DNA of 64,000 bases from Maridesulfovibrio sp. (GTDB lineage: Bacteria; Desulfobacterota; Desulfovibrionia; Desulfovibrionales; Desulfovibrionaceae): NCBI RefSeq assembly GCF_963666665.1, contig NZ_OY762999.1:2237501-2301500 (forward strand), written 5' to 3'. Of the stretch, positions 8,547 through 17,010 are shown one piece after another (position 1 is the stretch's first letter; the number at the start of each line of letters is the position of its first letter). The translations under genes and the position numbers were made by a program. The notes beneath the pieces are model-generated. The model was given only the letters and a program-made list of their open reading frames with translations. It was not told the origin of the DNA and did not search any database.

Positions 8547-8566
8547 TTAAATGAACACTTATAAAG

Positions 8567-8989
8567 CTACTGCTGATTTGAATCCAACCATCGCAAAACT
8601 GCGTCTCCAAAACGTGCAAAATCAATTAAATTATTGACACTAACTGCGTGGACAATTACCCAATCCAAGTTCATATATTCATGCACTGCAATATTACGCA
8701 ACCCAACGCTTCGCGCTAACCGTTCAGCTAAGTTTTTATCCAGTATCCCTTCCTGACCAAGATAAATAAAACTTTCGGCCATAGATGAGGGAATTTTGAA
8801 TTTTGCACTTAAAATATGAGTTGCAATATCAACACTTATTTGAACAGCACGTTGTAAGTTCAGAACAACAATATCCTGTAAGTCATAATCTGAAGCTAGC
8901 ACTTCCACTTGGCTAGGAGTCTTCTGCTTAATCCTTTCAAGACATCGCTGTAAGGAAACAAGCTTCGTCTCAATAACTTTTCGATTCAC
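8567..8989 (-). CDS. hepT: HepT-like toxin ribonuclease (DUF86)
   Basis: A 140-residue all-helical protein of the HepT/DUF86 family, with the RX4HXY catalytic/AMPylated motif present as RNIAVHEY (about residues 100-107). In the HepT/MntA module this protein is an RNase (HEPN fold) whose Tyr is AMPylated by the partner nucleotidyltransferase. GTG 8989 is the start: AGAGAGGG lies four bases before it, and it overlaps the end of mntA by 20 bases in another frame, as expected for a coupled pair. The pair appears AT-richer than its neighbours, consistent with acquisition. The symbol is a family-level name. Confidence 0.85.
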   Translation of the reverse strand: MNRKVIETKLVSLQRCLERIKQKTPSQVEVLASDYDLQDIVVLNLQRAVQISVDIATHILSAKFKIPSSMAESFIYLGQEGILDKNLAERLARSVGLRNIAVHEYMNLDWVIVHAVSVNNLIDFARFGDAVLRWLDSNQQ

Positions 8990-9389
8990 TGAACCCTCTC
9001 TTTAAGTTGGCTAGCACTAAACGATTTCGTAAGGGTTCATAATCGGCTTGTTCTACAAGCATGCGATTTGCGGTTTGAGCAAGAAGAAGAGAATCTTGTC
9101 CAAATAAAGGCTTACCTGTGGTTAATATTTGTTGAAGGAGCAATCCATGGCAATTCATAAGATCGATAAGATCTACCTCACGCCCCATTTCAATACTAAT
9201 AAGTGCGCGAAGCTGCATTCTTCTCTCATAAGAAAGAAGGGATGAACCTAAAACAGCAACATCTATATCACTGTCAGGTCTGTTGCTACCAGTCACAGTC
9301 GAGCCAAAAAGAATTCCGACTTCGAGATCGTCTTGCTTTTCCAGCAAAGCAGCAAGTTTTGATGTTTTTTTTATACCCATACGCATCAT
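8970..9389 (-). CDS. mntA: MntA-like minimal nucleotidyltransferase antitoxin
   Basis: About 139 residues with the nucleotidyltransferase motif GSX10DXD (GSTVTGSNRPDSDID near residues 29-43) and a third acidic residue in EVDLIDL. Such minimal nucleotidyltransferases AMPylate HepT and silence its RNase activity. The gene precedes hepT and overlaps it. The start is uncertain: ATG codons at 9389, 9386 and 9380 all precede the conserved KKTSKLAALL; the long upstream extension to 9482 runs through a terminator and is unlikely to be translated. Confidence 0.85.
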   Translation of the reverse strand: MMRMGIKKTSKLAALLEKQDDLEVGILFGSTVTGSNRPDSDIDVAVLGSSLLSYERRMQLRALISIEMGREVDLIDLMNCHGLLLQQILTTGKPLFGQDSLLLAQTANRMLVEQADYEPLRNRLVLANLKRGFSESKSY

Positions 9390-9457
9390 AAATTTAATAT
9401 ACCAGCCAGCATTATGATTTTCCAGCGTAAAATCTAATACAATTGGCCCTATTAACC

Positions 9458-9498
9458 AAAAGAGAAAAGGCCCCACTCTCACGAGCGGGGCCTTTTGA
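9458..9498. terminator. Terminator of the qrc operon
   Basis: Ten-bp stem AAAAGGCCCC/GGGGCCTTTT (9465-9474 with 9487-9496). On the minus strand it directly follows qrcD by about 30 bases; it also shields the mntA region. Confidence 0.85.
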
Positions 9499-9524
9499 CT
9501 TAACTTGTGCTTTCAGCCGAAAGA

Positions 9525-10757
9525 CTACTTCTTGTTCAGCTTGAGTTCCTGAGGGAACATAGGCAGGTAGCGGTAGCAGAGGCTGAGTACCAGAGCACCG
9601 TATGCGCAGATCATAAGGGATGTTGCCCATTCTGCCCAGTTGGGTGCGTAGGTTTCCCAGTTATCAAAAGGCATAACCGGGATAGCGATGGTCTGGACAG
9701 TGAATACGTAACGGTTGATGGTTACGCCGATGCAGTCCAGAATTGCTGCGGTGTACAGCAGGCTGGGGTTGTTTCTGATGGAAGGAGTGATCAGCATGAT
9801 TGCGGGAACTACGCCGCAAAGCACGAGCTCAGTCCAGAGCAGCCACTGGCCGTAGATGTTACCGTAGAACATCTGGTCGAAGGTCAGGCCAACGGAAGGC
9901 AGGTAACCAACAGCCCAAGCCCAGGTGTCGATGATCTTGAAGAACATGTACACGCAGAGCATGGTACCGGCAATTTTACCCATCAGAGCTTTAACTTTGT
10001 ATTCCACCAGCTTCTTACCGGTCATCTTCTCGATGAGGGTACAAACCAGAACTGTGAAAACAGGACCGGAACCCACAGCGGAGAGAACAAAGAGGAAGAA
10101 GGTCCAGGGCCAGATGAAGAAACCTTCACGGAAGGCGTAAGGACGACCGAACATAACGCCGTACATACCGCCCAGAGAACCCTGGTGAAAGGTGGACAGG
10201 AAGGTTCCGATTCCTGCGAACAGAGCCATATTCACGTGCAGGTGATGGGCAAAGTGGTGCAGGAAAGGAATCTTGTTCAGCTGCTTCTGCTCGAGAACCA
10301 GCGGAATGAATTCAATGATCAGAACGGTGCAGTAGCAGGTAATACAGAAGATAACTTCTGTGAGCATGGAGTGCACGTTGGGGTGCCAGTAACCGAACCA
10401 TGCGCGGATGGGCTGCCCGATATCCATGGTCAGAATGAGCATGGCTCCGGAGTAGCACAGAAATCCAACTACTACTGCAAGGTTAATAATATTTTTAAGT
10501 TGATCGATCTTGAGAATGTACTTGAGAAAACCGGTGAAGAATGCACCGGCACCAAGTGCGATAACTGCAAGGTCAAAAGTAATCCAAAGGCCGAACCCGA
10601 AGTAGTTGTCAAGGCCGGTTACGCCGATGCCGTAATAGAAAATCTTTACAGCAGCGTAGACGCCCCAGAGCAGGATGGCAGTAGGAAACACCATCCAGAG
10701 CAAGAACTTGGGCAGTCCGCAGCGTTTTACGCCTTCGGGGAAGAGATTGCTATCCAT
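9525..10757 (-). CDS. qrcD: Menaquinone reductase, integral membrane subunit QrcD
   Basis: A 410-residue polytopic protein of the NrfD/PsrC family with about ten hydrophobic helices. It is the quinone-site subunit of the Qrc complex (quinone reductase complex) of sulfate reducers, which passes electrons from periplasmic type-I cytochrome c3 to menaquinone. It is the last gene of qrcABCD; 14 bases separate it from qrcC and a strong GGAGGG site precedes its ATG. The order A-B-C-D with these four subunit types is diagnostic; a generic NrfD-family reductase would not have the heme and QrcB partners. Confidence 0.95.
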   Translation of the reverse strand: MDSNLFPEGVKRCGLPKFLLWMVFPTAILLWGVYAAVKIFYYGIGVTGLDNYFGFGLWITFDLAVIALGAGAFFTGFLKYILKIDQLKNIINLAVVVGFLCYSGAMLILTMDIGQPIRAWFGYWHPNVHSMLTEVIFCITCYCTVLIIEFIPLVLEQKQLNKIPFLHHFAHHLHVNMALFAGIGTFLSTFHQGSLGGMYGVMFGRPYAFREGFFIWPWTFFLFVLSAVGSGPVFTVLVCTLIEKMTGKKLVEYKVKALMGKIAGTMLCVYMFFKIIDTWAWAVGYLPSVGLTFDQMFYGNIYGQWLLWTELVLCGVVPAIMLITPSIRNNPSLLYTAAILDCIGVTINRYVFTVQTIAIPVMPFDNWETYAPNWAEWATSLMICAYGALVLSLCYRYLPMFPQELKLNKK

Positions 10758-10771
10758 GGTAAACCTCCCTC

Positions 10772-11530
10772 CTAGTGCTTGTCTTCAGCTACGTGGTTAT
10801 CACTCTGCTCACGGACCCAGTCACGACGGCTGATGTAGTACACCTGAGGTTCCATGCCGATAGACTCCAGAATGCGGAAAGCATTGGGGTTCTTAATCAG
10901 CTCATGAACTTTGTGCTCAGGGTTCTTGGCATCACCGAAGGAGATTGCGCCGGTGGGGCATCCTTCCAGACAGGCAGGCTGGTACCATCCGTCAGGCATC
11001 TTGGCGGGATCCAGACCTTCGGCACGGGCACGCTGACGCGCATCAAGCAGTCTGGAGTGGCAGAAGTTACATTTCTCAACAACACCGCGCGGACGGGTGG
11101 AGGTTGAGGGTGACAGCGCCTTGTCCATACCGCCGGGCCATACCGGATCAAGCCAACCAAAGTAGCGAGCGTGGTAAGGACACGCAGCCATACAGTACCT
11201 GCAACCGATGCAACGGGGATAAATCTGGCTGACGATACCGCCTTCTTCGTCCTTGGTAGTAGCAACTACAGGACAGACGGGAACGCAGGCAGGATGTCCG
11301 CACTGCATGCAGGGTCTGGGCAGGTAGGCAACTTCCCTGTTGGGAAATTCCTTACCGTTGTTGAGTTCGTACACAAGCATCCAGGTAAGGGTCTTAAGCT
11401 TGTTAGACCCTTCTTCCATGGGAGCTATGTTATTTTCAGCCTGGCAGGAGACCATACAAGCACCGCAACCGGTACACTTGTCGACATCAACTACCATGGT
11501 CCATTTAGTATCAAATTCCAATTGTTGCAT
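10772..11530 (-). CDS. qrcC: Menaquinone reductase, iron-sulfur subunit QrcC
   Basis: A 252-residue ferredoxin-like protein with Cys groups for four clusters: CTGCGACMVSC near residue 18, CMQCGHPACVPVCP near 75, CIGCRYCMAACP near 106 and CNFCH plus CLEGCP further on. It relays electrons between the heme subunit and QrcD and sits on the periplasmic face of the complex in the D. vulgaris enzyme. It has no signal peptide of its own, fitting transport as a hitchhiker with the Tat-dependent QrcB. It lies 23 bases downstream of qrcB. Confidence 0.95.
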   Translation of the reverse strand: MQQLEFDTKWTMVVDVDKCTGCGACMVSCQAENNIAPMEEGSNKLKTLTWMLVYELNNGKEFPNREVAYLPRPCMQCGHPACVPVCPVVATTKDEEGGIVSQIYPRCIGCRYCMAACPYHARYFGWLDPVWPGGMDKALSPSTSTRPRGVVEKCNFCHSRLLDARQRARAEGLDPAKMPDGWYQPACLEGCPTGAISFGDAKNPEHKVHELIKNPNAFRILESIGMEPQVYYISRRDWVREQSDNHVAEDKH

Positions 11531-11553
11531 AACGTGAATCCCCTGACTTTAAT

Positions 11554-13623
11554 TTAGGCGATACTCACGAAAGAACTGGTCCACACGGACAAACCGGTGC
11601 CGGACTCAGTACCAACGGTGAGAAGTTTGGAGATGTTTTCGCCTTTACCGCTGGAGTAAGCATCCCATGCGGTGTGACCGAATCCAAGAGGTGCGGCGAT
11701 AACATCGTTCATTACGCCTTCATTAATGTGGATTCTTACAGCGCACTCTCCGCCTGCTCCGGCAAGCTTGACCTTGGAACCTTCAGACACACCAAGTTTC
11801 TTGGCAGTCTTAGAGTTGACCTGAACCATAAGGTCTTTACCCAGAAGCTCAAACTTGCTGATAGCAACCACGTTCAGCGGCGGGATAGCCACAGTGGGAG
11901 TACCGAAGATAAGCTTGGAGTAAGGAGCAAGAGCGATTTCTCCACCCTTGGGCATGGCTACAGCCTTGGAGAGAACAGATGCTGCAAACTTGATGGAATC
12001 TGATTCGGTGGAATCAGATACATAAGCAGATCCTCCTACAAGGGAATCCCAGTCAGCGCCTGCTTTTTCGGCTTTAGCCTGATAAACGGCTTCTGAGGAT
12101 TCGTAACCAAGGTCGATACCCAGACCGGAAGCCACGCCGAGAATTACATCAACAGTGGGCTTGCTGTTGTAGAGAGGCTCTGCAACAGGAGCACTGGCTG
12201 CGAGCATTGCTGCACCGACACCGTAAGGAGTCTGCGCATCTTCAAAACGCTCATAGCTGGTGGGGTTGGGCATAATCAGGTCAGCTTTGGAAGCTGTTTC
12301 ATCCATGAAAGTGCTGAAGCTTACGAGGAAACCTGCTTTCTCAAATGCCGGAGCCAGAGCTGTGTTCTGGGGCAGAGCGTAAACAGGGTTGGCTTCGTAA
12401 GCCATCATTACTTCAGGAGCTGCAACTTTGCCTGCGGCGATACCTGCGAGGTAGCCGATAAAGTCTTTAGCAGCCAGTTCGGAACGGCCTGCAGCAGCTT
12501 CAACAGCTGCGGGCAGTTCAGGGAGAATCTTCATTCCACCGTCTTTGTTGACACGACCGAGCAGCATGTTAACAGCGGCTGCAGCAATCACGTCTGCTGC
12601 GCCGGCACCCTGAGCGAACTCGGAGCCTGCAACAACAACGGGAGCTGAAGATTTCATGATGCGCTTGGCAATTGCAGCCATTTCCACTCCGGTTACGCCG
12701 GTAGCTTTCTCCACTTTATCGGGAGAGAATCTGGACATTACCAGAGTCTTGAAGTCGGCGAAGTCGGAGGCGGAAGCGGAAGCTCCGGCCTTGAGCATAT
12801 GGTAAGCAAGACCGAGACAGAAGATCGCGCCGGTGCCGGGAGCTACCGGAACCCACTTATCTGCAGCGGCTGCTGTGTTATTCTGGAAAGGACCGGCATA
12901 GATATAAGTAGTCTTAATTTCTTCACCGGTGGGACGGCTTTCAGAGTAAACACGCTGGTTTCTCACAACCGAACCCCATGAATCCATGGCATCCGCACCT
13001 ACGAAAAGCACGAAGTCGGAATTTTCCAGATCATAACCGATCTGGCCTTTTCCACCCATGCTTGCCAGAGCAACGGCTGCGCCCTGCTCTTCAGAGGGCA
13101 TCAGGTAGCAGTCTGCCCCCATTTCAGAAGCGAATCCGGACAGAACCTCGGTTGCGGTACCGGTGATATCACCGGAAACAACAGTGAGTTTGCCTTTCTG
13201 TCCTTTAACTGCTGCGAGTTTCTCGGAGAGAAGCTTTTCAGCATCTTCCCAGGAGATGGACTCGTATTTGCCTTCCGCGGTCTTTTTCATAGGACCGTTA
13301 ATGCGGGAAGGGCTGTACATGAGCTGCGGGCCGCTGGCGCTGACAGGGTCAACACCACCTTTGCTCATTGCGTTTTCTGCATTTCCTCTGGTGAGGTAAG
13401 GGCTTCCACCCACGGATTTAACAATCTCAGCACAGGGGCTGGCACCGAATTTGGCAACAGAAGCCTGCTCGGTGATTGAACCGTATTTCAGTCTGGGAAT
13501 CCAGGGCCAGTTCTGGGACCAGATAGAAGCGTCATCCAGAGATTTCCAAATTACAGGGGTGAAGAGTGAACCAACTACACCACCTGTTACCAATTGAATA
13601 AAAGTTCTGCGATCAATACCCAT
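11554..13623 (-). CDS. qrcB: Menaquinone reductase, molybdopterin-oxidoreductase-like subunit QrcB
   Basis: A 689-residue protein homologous in fold to molybdopterin oxidoreductases. The N-terminus carries a Tat signal with DRRTFIQ followed by a hydrophobic stretch, so it is exported folded. As in the characterised Qrc family, the usual N-terminal CxxCxxxC cluster motif is missing (only a lone Cys in GASPCAEIV), consistent with a structural subunit that has lost the catalytic cofactor. It sits between qrcA (13 bases) and qrcC. Ser/Ala-rich composition is typical of the exported form. Confidence 0.93.
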   Translation of the reverse strand: MGIDRRTFIQLVTGGVVGSLFTPVIWKSLDDASIWSQNWPWIPRLKYGSITEQASVAKFGASPCAEIVKSVGGSPYLTRGNAENAMSKGGVDPVSASGPQLMYSPSRINGPMKKTAEGKYESISWEDAEKLLSEKLAAVKGQKGKLTVVSGDITGTATEVLSGFASEMGADCYLMPSEEQGAAVALASMGGKGQIGYDLENSDFVLFVGADAMDSWGSVVRNQRVYSESRPTGEEIKTTYIYAGPFQNNTAAAADKWVPVAPGTGAIFCLGLAYHMLKAGASASASDFADFKTLVMSRFSPDKVEKATGVTGVEMAAIAKRIMKSSAPVVVAGSEFAQGAGAADVIAAAAVNMLLGRVNKDGGMKILPELPAAVEAAAGRSELAAKDFIGYLAGIAAGKVAAPEVMMAYEANPVYALPQNTALAPAFEKAGFLVSFSTFMDETASKADLIMPNPTSYERFEDAQTPYGVGAAMLAASAPVAEPLYNSKPTVDVILGVASGLGIDLGYESSEAVYQAKAEKAGADWDSLVGGSAYVSDSTESDSIKFAASVLSKAVAMPKGGEIALAPYSKLIFGTPTVAIPPLNVVAISKFELLGKDLMVQVNSKTAKKLGVSEGSKVKLAGAGGECAVRIHINEGVMNDVIAAPLGFGHTAWDAYSSGKGENISKLLTVGTESGTGLSVWTSSFVSIA

Positions 13624-13636
13624 TGCAGTCCCTCAC

Positions 13637-14188
13637 TTACTTATGGCAGACGTAACATGCGTTGCTGGTACCAACTTCCGCATGACAGCGTTCACACTGC
13701 CACATCTTCATGGTCTGCTTGCTGTAACCGCTGATTCTGTTTTCGTAATACGTCGGCAGCGTGTCGCTGTTGCCTACGTCGGGATGGCAATCAGTACACT
13801 CGAAGCCTTGGTGCGCCATGTGCGAAAAGTAAACGTTATCGGGCTGATACTGATAAACCAGCCAGGGTACTTCCACACCCTTCTGCAGATACTCGGTCAC
13901 GTAAACTTCCTCAGCTTTGGTTTCTCCGAGGACATCTTCGTGACACTCAGCACACTGCTCGTTGGAAGGCAGACCGGCAAAGGAACCGTCTTCCAAAAAC
14001 ATGTGACATGACTCACAGTCCATACCTTGACCTTCAACATGAACCTTGTGGCTGAAATCGATAGGCTGGGTCTTCTGGCTATAAATAACCTGCGGGAAAA
14101 CCCACCAACCAACGATCAGGCTCGCAAGGACACCGATGAAGAAAGGAAGAACTCCTCCACACTGCTTCGATGTTCTTTTTTCCTCCAT
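13637..14188 (-). CDS. qrcA: Menaquinone reductase, multiheme cytochrome c subunit QrcA
   Basis: A 183-residue protein with one N-terminal membrane anchor (residues 12-34) and five canonical CXXCH heme motifs: CESCH, CAECH, CTDCH, CERCH and CYVCH. It faces the periplasm and accepts electrons from tetraheme cytochrome c3, feeding the rest of Qrc. From memory the D. vulgaris protein is reported to bind six hemes, so one site may be non-canonical. First gene of the operon, with GCGAGG just before its ATG. Confidence 0.93.
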   Translation of the reverse strand: MEEKRTSKQCGGVLPFFIGVLASLIVGWWVFPQVIYSQKTQPIDFSHKVHVEGQGMDCESCHMFLEDGSFAGLPSNEQCAECHEDVLGETKAEEVYVTEYLQKGVEVPWLVYQYQPDNVYFSHMAHQGFECTDCHPDVGNSDTLPTYYENRISGYSKQTMKMWQCERCHAEVGTSNACYVCHK

Positions 14189-14239
14189 AACCTCGCCCCA
14201 CTACTCCTTAAGTTTTGTGAAACATAAACAACCAATTAA

Positions 14240-14278
14240 CGCCATTTCTTCTAAAATAGAGAATCTTTCTATGTCAAG
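14240..14278 (-). promoter_or_regulatory. Sigma-70-type promoter candidate for qrcABCD
   Basis: On the minus strand TTGACA (14277-14272) precedes an AT-rich segment with TTTAGA at 16 bases, about 60 bases before qrcA. Only the -35 match is strong; start site not known. Confidence 0.35.
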
Positions 14279-14380
14279 AGAATATGAAACTTTTCACAAA
14301 CTCTCCAAATAAAGAAAAACACCTATTTCCTGACAAATTTATGCGAAAAAGCGTTAGCAAGACACTCTCCACAAACCAGT

Positions 14381-14932
14381 TTAAAACTCGAACGGAGAGT
14401 CAAACCGTGCCAGAAGAGGAAGCTCCAGGTCTTTGTCGGAAAGTACCGGATTCTTTGTCTTCCAGTCGATATTGAGCTCCGGATCATCCCACCTGATCCC
14501 GGCCTCGCTGCCGGGGGCGTACCCAGAATCGACCTTGTACATGAACTCGTTTTCCTCGGTCAGAGTTTCATATCCATGCGCAAATCCCTTGGGGATAAAC
14601 AACCTCAAAAAGTTATCCGCCGATAGTTCAATTTTGAACGATCTACGGTAGGTTGGTGATCCCTTACGCAAATCTACAACAACATCGTTAACAGCTCCTC
14701 TGGTGACCCAGACAAGTTTTGACTGAGCATAAGGAGGCATCTGCAGATGCAGACCGCGAATGACGCCGAGACCGGATGAATATGCATGGTTGTCTTGAAC
14801 AAAATCAGTGGGCAACCCATTTTCCGCAAAGACATTTTTATTGAAACTTTCCAGAAAAAAGCCCCGCTTATCCCTGAAAACCTTTGGCTCAATGACCACA
14901 AGTCCGGGAAATTCCGTTTCAATCAACTTCAC
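14381..14932 (-). CDS. rfbC: dTDP-4-dehydrorhamnose 3,5-epimerase
   Basis: A 183-residue cupin of the RmlC family. Visible marks are the active-site His in VIRGLHLQ, the Lys in QSKLVWVT, the DVVVDLRKGSPTY segment and IPKGFAHGYETL with its conserved His and Tyr. It converts dTDP-4-dehydro-6-deoxyglucose to the rhamnose-configured intermediate for O-antigen or other surface rhamnose. The start is GTG 14932, six bases after GGAGG. It stands alone here; rmlA, rmlB and rmlD are not in the window. Confidence 0.92.
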   Translation of the reverse strand: MKLIETEFPGLVVIEPKVFRDKRGFFLESFNKNVFAENGLPTDFVQDNHAYSSGLGVIRGLHLQMPPYAQSKLVWVTRGAVNDVVVDLRKGSPTYRRSFKIELSADNFLRLFIPKGFAHGYETLTEENEFMYKVDSGYAPGSEAGIRWDDPELNIDWKTKNPVLSDKDLELPLLARFDSPFEF

Positions 14933-15192
14933 GCATATCCTCCAAGCATGAACAATAAAGTACTGACTCTAAAAAACCATTCCCTCAAAATTAATCGAGA
15001 ATTACCTGAGAACACGAAATGACACAACCTCATTTTTCACTTGATTGTCATATTTTTTATTATTTTCAAGTAGCTTCATGATATTCACTTTTCCTCTGTG
15101 GTCTGCTAGGTTCCTTTTATCTCTTTTATTGATAAGGCTTCACGCGGAGTTCGCGCATTTTTTCACAAACATAACTATTAACGGATTTCAGT

Positions 15193-15753
15193 ATGCAAAC
15201 AGCAGGCTTAGCACTTAATGCGCTGGATATCATTTTAATCGTAATTGCCGGGGCTCTGATTTTCAGGGGCTTATTACGTGGAATAGTCAGAGAAGCTATT
15301 TCCGTTTTTTCCTTAATTTTCGGCTTTTATCTTGCCGCAAAATACCATCAGGAGCTTGCCCCGTATTTTCAGACGTTTTTCGACGGCCCCGGAACAGTTA
15401 AAGCGTTCAGTTACCTTTCCATTATCGTAGCTACGCTTTTTGTAGCTTTTCTTATCGGGGTTACCATCAAGAAAATACTTACTGTAACCATGCTCAGCTG
15501 GGCGGATCAGGTACTTGGCGGAATTTTGGGCTTTGTTGAAGCTATCATTGTCGGCGGCATAATCATTGTCGTACTGAACAGCTTTACGCCCAATTCAGAA
15601 TTCCTGACTAAATCCAAACTGGCTCCTAAAGTAATGTCCACGGCAAGCTTCTTTATCAGCTTTGCTCCGGACAATGTACTTGATTCATTGGATATAAAAT
15701 CAATGTTTCCCGACCACTCAGAACTCACTAACCCTATAAACGATACTATTTAA
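15193..15753 (+). CDS. CvpA-family inner-membrane protein
   Basis: A 186-residue protein with four hydrophobic segments in the CvpA pattern, beginning with LNALDIILIVIAGALIFRGLLRGIV, a typical family N-terminus. CvpA proteins were named for a role in colicin V production and affect envelope homeostasis; the biochemical role is not settled. Its TAA is directly followed by the mazG ATG without a gap, so both are translated from one message. Confidence 0.88.
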   Translation: MQTAGLALNALDIILIVIAGALIFRGLLRGIVREAISVFSLIFGFYLAAKYHQELAPYFQTFFDGPGTVKAFSYLSIIVATLFVAFLIGVTIKKILTVTMLSWADQVLGGILGFVEAIIVGGIIIVVLNSFTPNSEFLTKSKLAPKVMSTASFFISFAPDNVLDSLDIKSMFPDHSELTNPINDTI

Positions 15754-16521
15754 ATGAGCGCAAAATCCATTGAAAAACTTAAAGATGTAATTTCCTGCCT
15801 GACAGCACCGGACGGCTGCCCTTGGGACAAAGAACAGACACCTCAAACCCTTTGCGATTCCTTAATTGAAGAAGCTTTCGAGCTGGTAGAAGCGATCCGT
15901 GCTGACGACAAGCAGGAAGTAATGGAAGAGCTTGGCGACGTTATGTTCCTGCTGCTGTTCATTGCTCAGCGCTATGAAGAAGACAACGCTTTTACCTTTG
16001 CTGATGCCGTTGATTCCGGCGCCGCAAAAATGATTCGCCGCCACCCGCATGTTTTCGCGGATGCCAAAGTTGAAGATCAGGAAGAACTGCTTCGTAACTG
16101 GGAAAAAATCAAACGCAGTGAAAAAAAAGGCGACAAAAAGATTTTCGATTCCCTGCCGAAGGGATTGCCGCCCATGCTCAAGGCTTACCGCATCAATTCT
16201 AAGGCGGCCCGCAGCGGTTTCACCTATGAATCTGATGAACAATGCTTGGGCCAGCTCGATAGTGAATGGAAAGAATGGAACAACGCCTTGGAATCCGGTA
16301 ACAAGGAAGCCATTGCTGAAGAATTCGGCGACTACCTGTTTACCCTTATTGAACTGGGCCGCAGAAAAGGCATTAAAGCCAATACCGCTTTGGATATCAC
16401 AAACAACAAATTCCTTGAGCGTTTCGCCAAAATGGAAGACCTCGCCAAAGAACAGGGCAAGGACATTTCCGAAATGAGCCTCATCGAACAGAATGAGCTT
16501 TGGGAACAGGTCAAAAAATAA
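15754..16521 (+). CDS. mazG: Nucleoside triphosphate pyrophosphohydrolase MazG
   Basis: A 255-residue protein with two MazG domains in tandem. The first shows the metal-binding EEXX(12-28)EXXD pattern in LIEEAFELVEAI and EELGDVMF; the second, more degenerate, has AIAEEFGDYLF. CPWDKEQT near residue 23 is the family hallmark N-terminus. It hydrolyses NTPs and dNTPs to monophosphates and pyrophosphate, a housecleaning role. Immediately downstream of cvpA and ended by a strong terminator. Confidence 0.95.
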   Translation: MSAKSIEKLKDVISCLTAPDGCPWDKEQTPQTLCDSLIEEAFELVEAIRADDKQEVMEELGDVMFLLLFIAQRYEEDNAFTFADAVDSGAAKMIRRHPHVFADAKVEDQEELLRNWEKIKRSEKKGDKKIFDSLPKGLPPMLKAYRINSKAARSGFTYESDEQCLGQLDSEWKEWNNALESGNKEAIAEEFGDYLFTLIELGRRKGIKANTALDITNNKFLERFAKMEDLAKEQGKDISEMSLIEQNELWEQVKK

Positions 16522-16544
16522 TCCTGTCCGACACAACGGATATA

Positions 16545-16583
16545 GATCCCCGCTTTCACTAGATGAAAGCGGGGACTTTTTTT
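16545..16583 (+). terminator. Intrinsic terminator of cvpA-mazG
   Basis: Eleven-bp stem CCCCGCTTTCA (16548-16558) with its complement (16564-16574), loop CTAGA, then ACTTTTTTT. Confidence 0.92.
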
Positions 16584-16646
16584 ATCTCTTTAATTAAGGA
16601 TTATATACAGTTGGCCAAGAAAACTAAATTTTTCTTATTTTTACCC

Positions 16647-16673
16647 TAAAGAATTTCAGAATTCATCCGATTT
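16647..16673 (+). promoter_or_regulatory. Sigma-28 (FliA)-type promoter candidate
   Basis: TAAA (16647-16650), a 15-base spacer and TCCGATTT (16666-16673) match the flagellar sigma-28 pattern TAAA-N15-GCCGATAA well. The same TTACCCTAAAGA block occurs before the flgM operon at 38704. Confidence 0.5.
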
Positions 16674-16716
16674 GACAGATAGGCGCGTATATTGCCCTTT
16701 TTTTGGGAGGGGTTTT

Positions 16717-16926
16717 ATGGACGTAACAGGAATCAGCTCAACAATGGATACCGCACCTGCGGTAAGTGACAAGCAACTCTTCGGGGCTCAGGTTGTAACC
16801 AAGACTCTTGATTACATGAACTCCGACCAGTTCGGTTCTTCAACCAGTAGCGATTATGATTTCCAAAAAAGCGTTCTCAGTGCCGCGTACTCCGGCGTTG
16901 GGACAATAGCTAACACTATAGCCTAA
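16717..16926 (+). CDS. Small protein of unknown function, possibly motility-linked
   Basis: A 69-residue, Ser/Thr-rich, Cys-free soluble protein starting MDVTGISSTMD. The ATG at 16717 follows GGGAGGGG; an earlier in-frame start at 16672 would read through the -10 element and is rejected. No signal peptide or membrane segment. The MD(V/I)xxxS N-terminus and length loosely recall YjfB-type putative motility proteins, but the match is too weak to name it. A FliA-type promoter lies 44 bases upstream and a terminator follows, so it is a monocistronic unit that may belong to the flagellar late regulon. Confidence 0.75.
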   Translation: MDVTGISSTMDTAPAVSDKQLFGAQVVTKTLDYMNSDQFGSSTSSDYDFQKSVLSAAYSGVGTIANTIA

Positions 16927-16950
16927 GGGCAGTCCGTGCGCCTGAAACGT

Positions 16951-16980
16951 AAAACCCGGCCATTACAGCCGGGTTTTATT
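16951..16980. terminator. Bidirectional intrinsic terminator
   Basis: Ten-bp stem AAAACCCGGC / GCCGGGTTTT with loop CATTACA, between the small orphan gene and the convergent stomatin gene. Confidence 0.88.
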
Positions 16981-17010
16981 ATATACGAAAATCACTTAAA
17001 TTATAGCTAA

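Noticed and set aside
8549..8562. AAATGAACACTT near the hepT end, matching half of the 2273 palindrome
   Set aside because: The second arm is missing, and it lies at the 3' end of a gene; probably chance.
9507..10775. 422-codon forward open frame opposite qrcD
   Set aside because: It is the reverse-frame image of the membrane gene qrcD, has hydrophilic low-information sequence, and no ribosome site; the minus-strand frame matches a known family.
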